Positions 5,357-6,451 of a stretch of 6,451 nt of DNA are shown here, piece after piece; positions within the stretch are counted from its first letter, which is position 1, and each line of letters opens with the position of its first letter. The notes beneath the pieces are model-generated. The model had not been told where the DNA came from. It saw only the letters and a list, made by a program, of their open reading frames with translations, and ran no database searches. Source of the DNA: an uncultured SAR324 cluster bacterium (GTDB lineage: Bacteria > SAR324 > NAC60-12); the NCBI GenBank assembly GCA_902513935.1, contig CABXOR010000073.1:1-6451 (forward strand), in the 5' to 3' direction. The position numbers were made by a program, and so were the translations under genes.

Positions 5357-6451
5357 ATGGCACAAGCATATACAAATGATGACGGTTCGACCGGCACTTA
5401 TAATGAAGATGGAAGTGGAAGCTATACCGCTGCAGATGGTTCGACCCAAACTTGGGATGCAGATGGTGGTGGAACCTATACTGAAGCGGATGGTTCCTCT
5501 GGTTCTTATTCTGCAGAAGGTTCGTATACCCACAACGATGCTGATGGCAACTCGTACAGCGGGGATGCAGAAGGCAATCATAGCTATGAAGGTGCAGATG
5601 GCTCAACCGGTACTATGAGTGCGGACGGTTCAGGTTCCTATACCGGTGCTGATGGAACAACTGCAACCCAGGATACAGATGGCAACGGAAGCTATGAAAT
5701 GGCAGATGGCTCATCCGGTACTTGGGATGCAGATGGTGGTGGAACTTATACTGAAGCCGATGGTTCCTCTGGTTCTTATTCTGCAGACGGTTCAGGTTCC
5801 TATACAGATGCCGATGGCTCATCCGGTACTTGGGATGCAGATGGTGGTGGAACCTATGAAAGTGCCGATGGTTCCTCTGGTTCTTATTCTGCAGATGGTT
5901 CGTATTCCCACACCGATGCAGATGGCAATTCCCACAGCCAAGATGCAGATGGCAACGAGAGCTATACCGGTGCAGATGGTTCTTCAGGCACCGTGAATGC
6001 GGACGGTTCAAGTACCCACACCGATGCAGATGGCAATTCCCACAGCATGGATGCAGATGGCAACGAGAGCTATACCGGTGCCGATGGCTCAACCGCCACC
6101 ATGAATGCAGACGGTTCAGGTACCTATACAGGTGCAGATGGAACAACTGCATCCATGGATACAGAAGGCAACGGAAGCTATGAAATGGCCGATGGCTCAT
6201 CCGGTACTTGGGATGCAGATGGTGGTGGAACCTATGAAAGTGCAGATGGTTCCTCTGGTTCTTATACTGCAGATGGTTCGCATTCCCACACCGATGCAGA
6301 TGGCAATTCCCACAGCGTGGATGCAGATGGCAACGAAAGCTATACCGGTGCAGATGGATCGTCAGGCACCATGAGTGCGGACGGTTCAAGTACCCACACT
6401 GATGCAGATGGCAATTCCCACAGTGTGGATGCAGATGGCAACGAGAGCTAT
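5357..6451 (+). CDS. Asp/Gly/Ser-rich nonapeptide-repeat protein, 3' end outside window
   Basis: The frame opens at ATG 5357 and runs without a stop to the last base: 365 residues and continuing. Only the first ten residues (MAQAYTNDDG) precede the repeat, and even they resemble a unit. From residue 11 there are 39 complete 9-residue units ending in [ADE][DE]G, mostly ADG, with no insertion or deletion. Unit types include SSGTWDADG, GGTYESADG, NSHSVDADG and NESYTGADG. The visible part has 70 Asp plus Glu and no Lys, Arg, Leu, Ile, Phe, Pro or Cys; the aromatics are Tyr and Trp, with His in some units. There is no signal peptide. A nonapeptide period rich in Asp and Gly recalls RTX calcium β-rolls, but GGxGxD is absent. 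DADGN also recalls calcium-loop motifs. A repetitive adhesin, matrix or mineral/ion-binding protein is possible; no family is recognised. It is likely co-transcribed with the gene at 4945. Confidence 0.9.
   Translation, partial: MAQAYTNDDGSTGTYNEDGSGSYTAADGSTQTWDADGGGTYTEADGSSGSYSAEGSYTHNDADGNSYSGDAEGNHSYEGADGSTGTMSADGSGSYTGADGTTATQDTDGNGSYEMADGSSGTWDADGGGTYTEADGSSGSYSADGSGSYTDADGSSGTWDADGGGTYESADGSSGSYSADGSYSHTDADGNSHSQDADGNESYTGADGSSGTVNADGSSTHTDADGNSHSMDADGNESYTGADGSTATMNADGSGTYTGADGTTASMDTEGNGSYEMADGSSGTWDADGGGTYESADGSSGSYTADGSHSHTDADGNSHSVDADGNESYTGADGSSGTMSADGSSTHTDADGNSHSVDADGNESY
5387..6439 (+). repeat. 39 tandem 27-bp units encoding xxxxxxADG nonapeptides
   Basis: Each unit is exactly 27 bp and ends in codons for Asp/Glu-Gly (GAT or GAC, or GAA in a few, then GGN), nearly always preceded by Ala. 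The array continues past the window: a partial fortieth unit occupies 6440-6451. Synonymous codons differ among units, which indicates long-term selection on the protein pattern. Longer blocks are nearly identical. Confidence 0.96.
5819..6451 (+). repeat. 378-bp higher-order repeat of 14 nonapeptide units
   Basis: Units 17-30 (5819-6196) recur unit for unit as 31-39 plus the partial unit (from 6197), an offset of 378 bp. For example, the SSGTWDADG-GGTYESADG pair near 5821 and near 6199 is identical over 45 bases. An earlier version, units 3-12, has 10 units and lacks the four-unit segment of types SSGT, SSTH, NSHS and NESY. Confidence 0.85.

Noticed and set aside
5619..6374. Forward-frame open stretches at 5619-5996 and 6105-6374
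   Set aside because: They are out-of-frame readings of the same repeats as the 5357 gene, are interrupted between the two parts, and have no ribosome binding sites.
5613..6389. Long reverse-strand open frame (258 aa, His/Arg/Leu-rich) opposite the nonapeptide array
   Set aside because: A 27-bp repeat is a multiple of three, so any frame without a stop in one unit stays open across the array. It lacks a ribosome binding site and gene-like ends, while the + frame at 5357 has AGGAG and a perfect amino-acid register.
5387..6451. CRISPR-like array
   Set aside because: The 27-bp units are contiguous with no unique spacers, vary mostly at synonymous sites, and encode a regular peptide.
5357..6451. 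RTX toxin or adhesin calcium-binding nonapeptides
   Set aside because: The period of 9 matches, but the GGxGxDx[hydrophobic]x consensus is absent and the array has almost no aliphatic residues, so I do not assign the family.

Overview
The window holds the end of a conserved envelope and isoprenoid gene cluster, followed by an accessory stretch of three genes for strongly repetitive, low-complexity proteins. The order cdsA – dxr – (ACT-domain gene) – rseP on one strand points to a Gram-negative, proteobacteria-like bacterium. Intergenic DNA is AT-rich and the genes have moderate GC. I cannot place the lineage more precisely from sequence alone.

Region 1 (1-3181) is housekeeping and tightly packed. 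It contains the 3' end of CDP-diacylglycerol synthase (phospholipid synthesis), DXP reductoisomerase overlapping it by 4 bp (MEP isoprenoid pathway), a small ACT-domain protein, and the site-2 intramembrane metalloprotease RseP. All four read on the + strand with short gaps, so they are probably co-transcribed.

Region 2 (3182-3491) is a 310-bp gap. It has a plausible intrinsic terminator and two further inverted repeats, and it separates the housekeeping operon from the accessory genes.

Region 3 (3492-6451) holds three + strand genes of unknown function. The first (323 aa, very acidic) has 17 heptapeptide repeats of the type xGD[MVL][ST]xx. After a 481-bp AT-rich gap containing a strong hairpin and two copies of a palindromic site comes the second (123 aa, strongly basic, Ala/Lys/Ser-rich, 14-residue repeats). 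Forty bases later comes the third, which starts at 5357 with a good ribosome binding site. It stays open through the window end (at least 365 aa) and is almost entirely a 9-residue repeat ending in Ala-Asp-Gly. The visible part contains no Lys, Arg, Leu, Ile, Phe, Pro or Cys.

None of the three has a visible N-terminal signal peptide or membrane segment. The pattern acidic – basic – acidic, with similar MAE/MAQ starts, suggests a set of structural or matrix-type proteins that may act together. That is inference: I recognise no family for any of them, and they are the best candidates here for an undescribed system.
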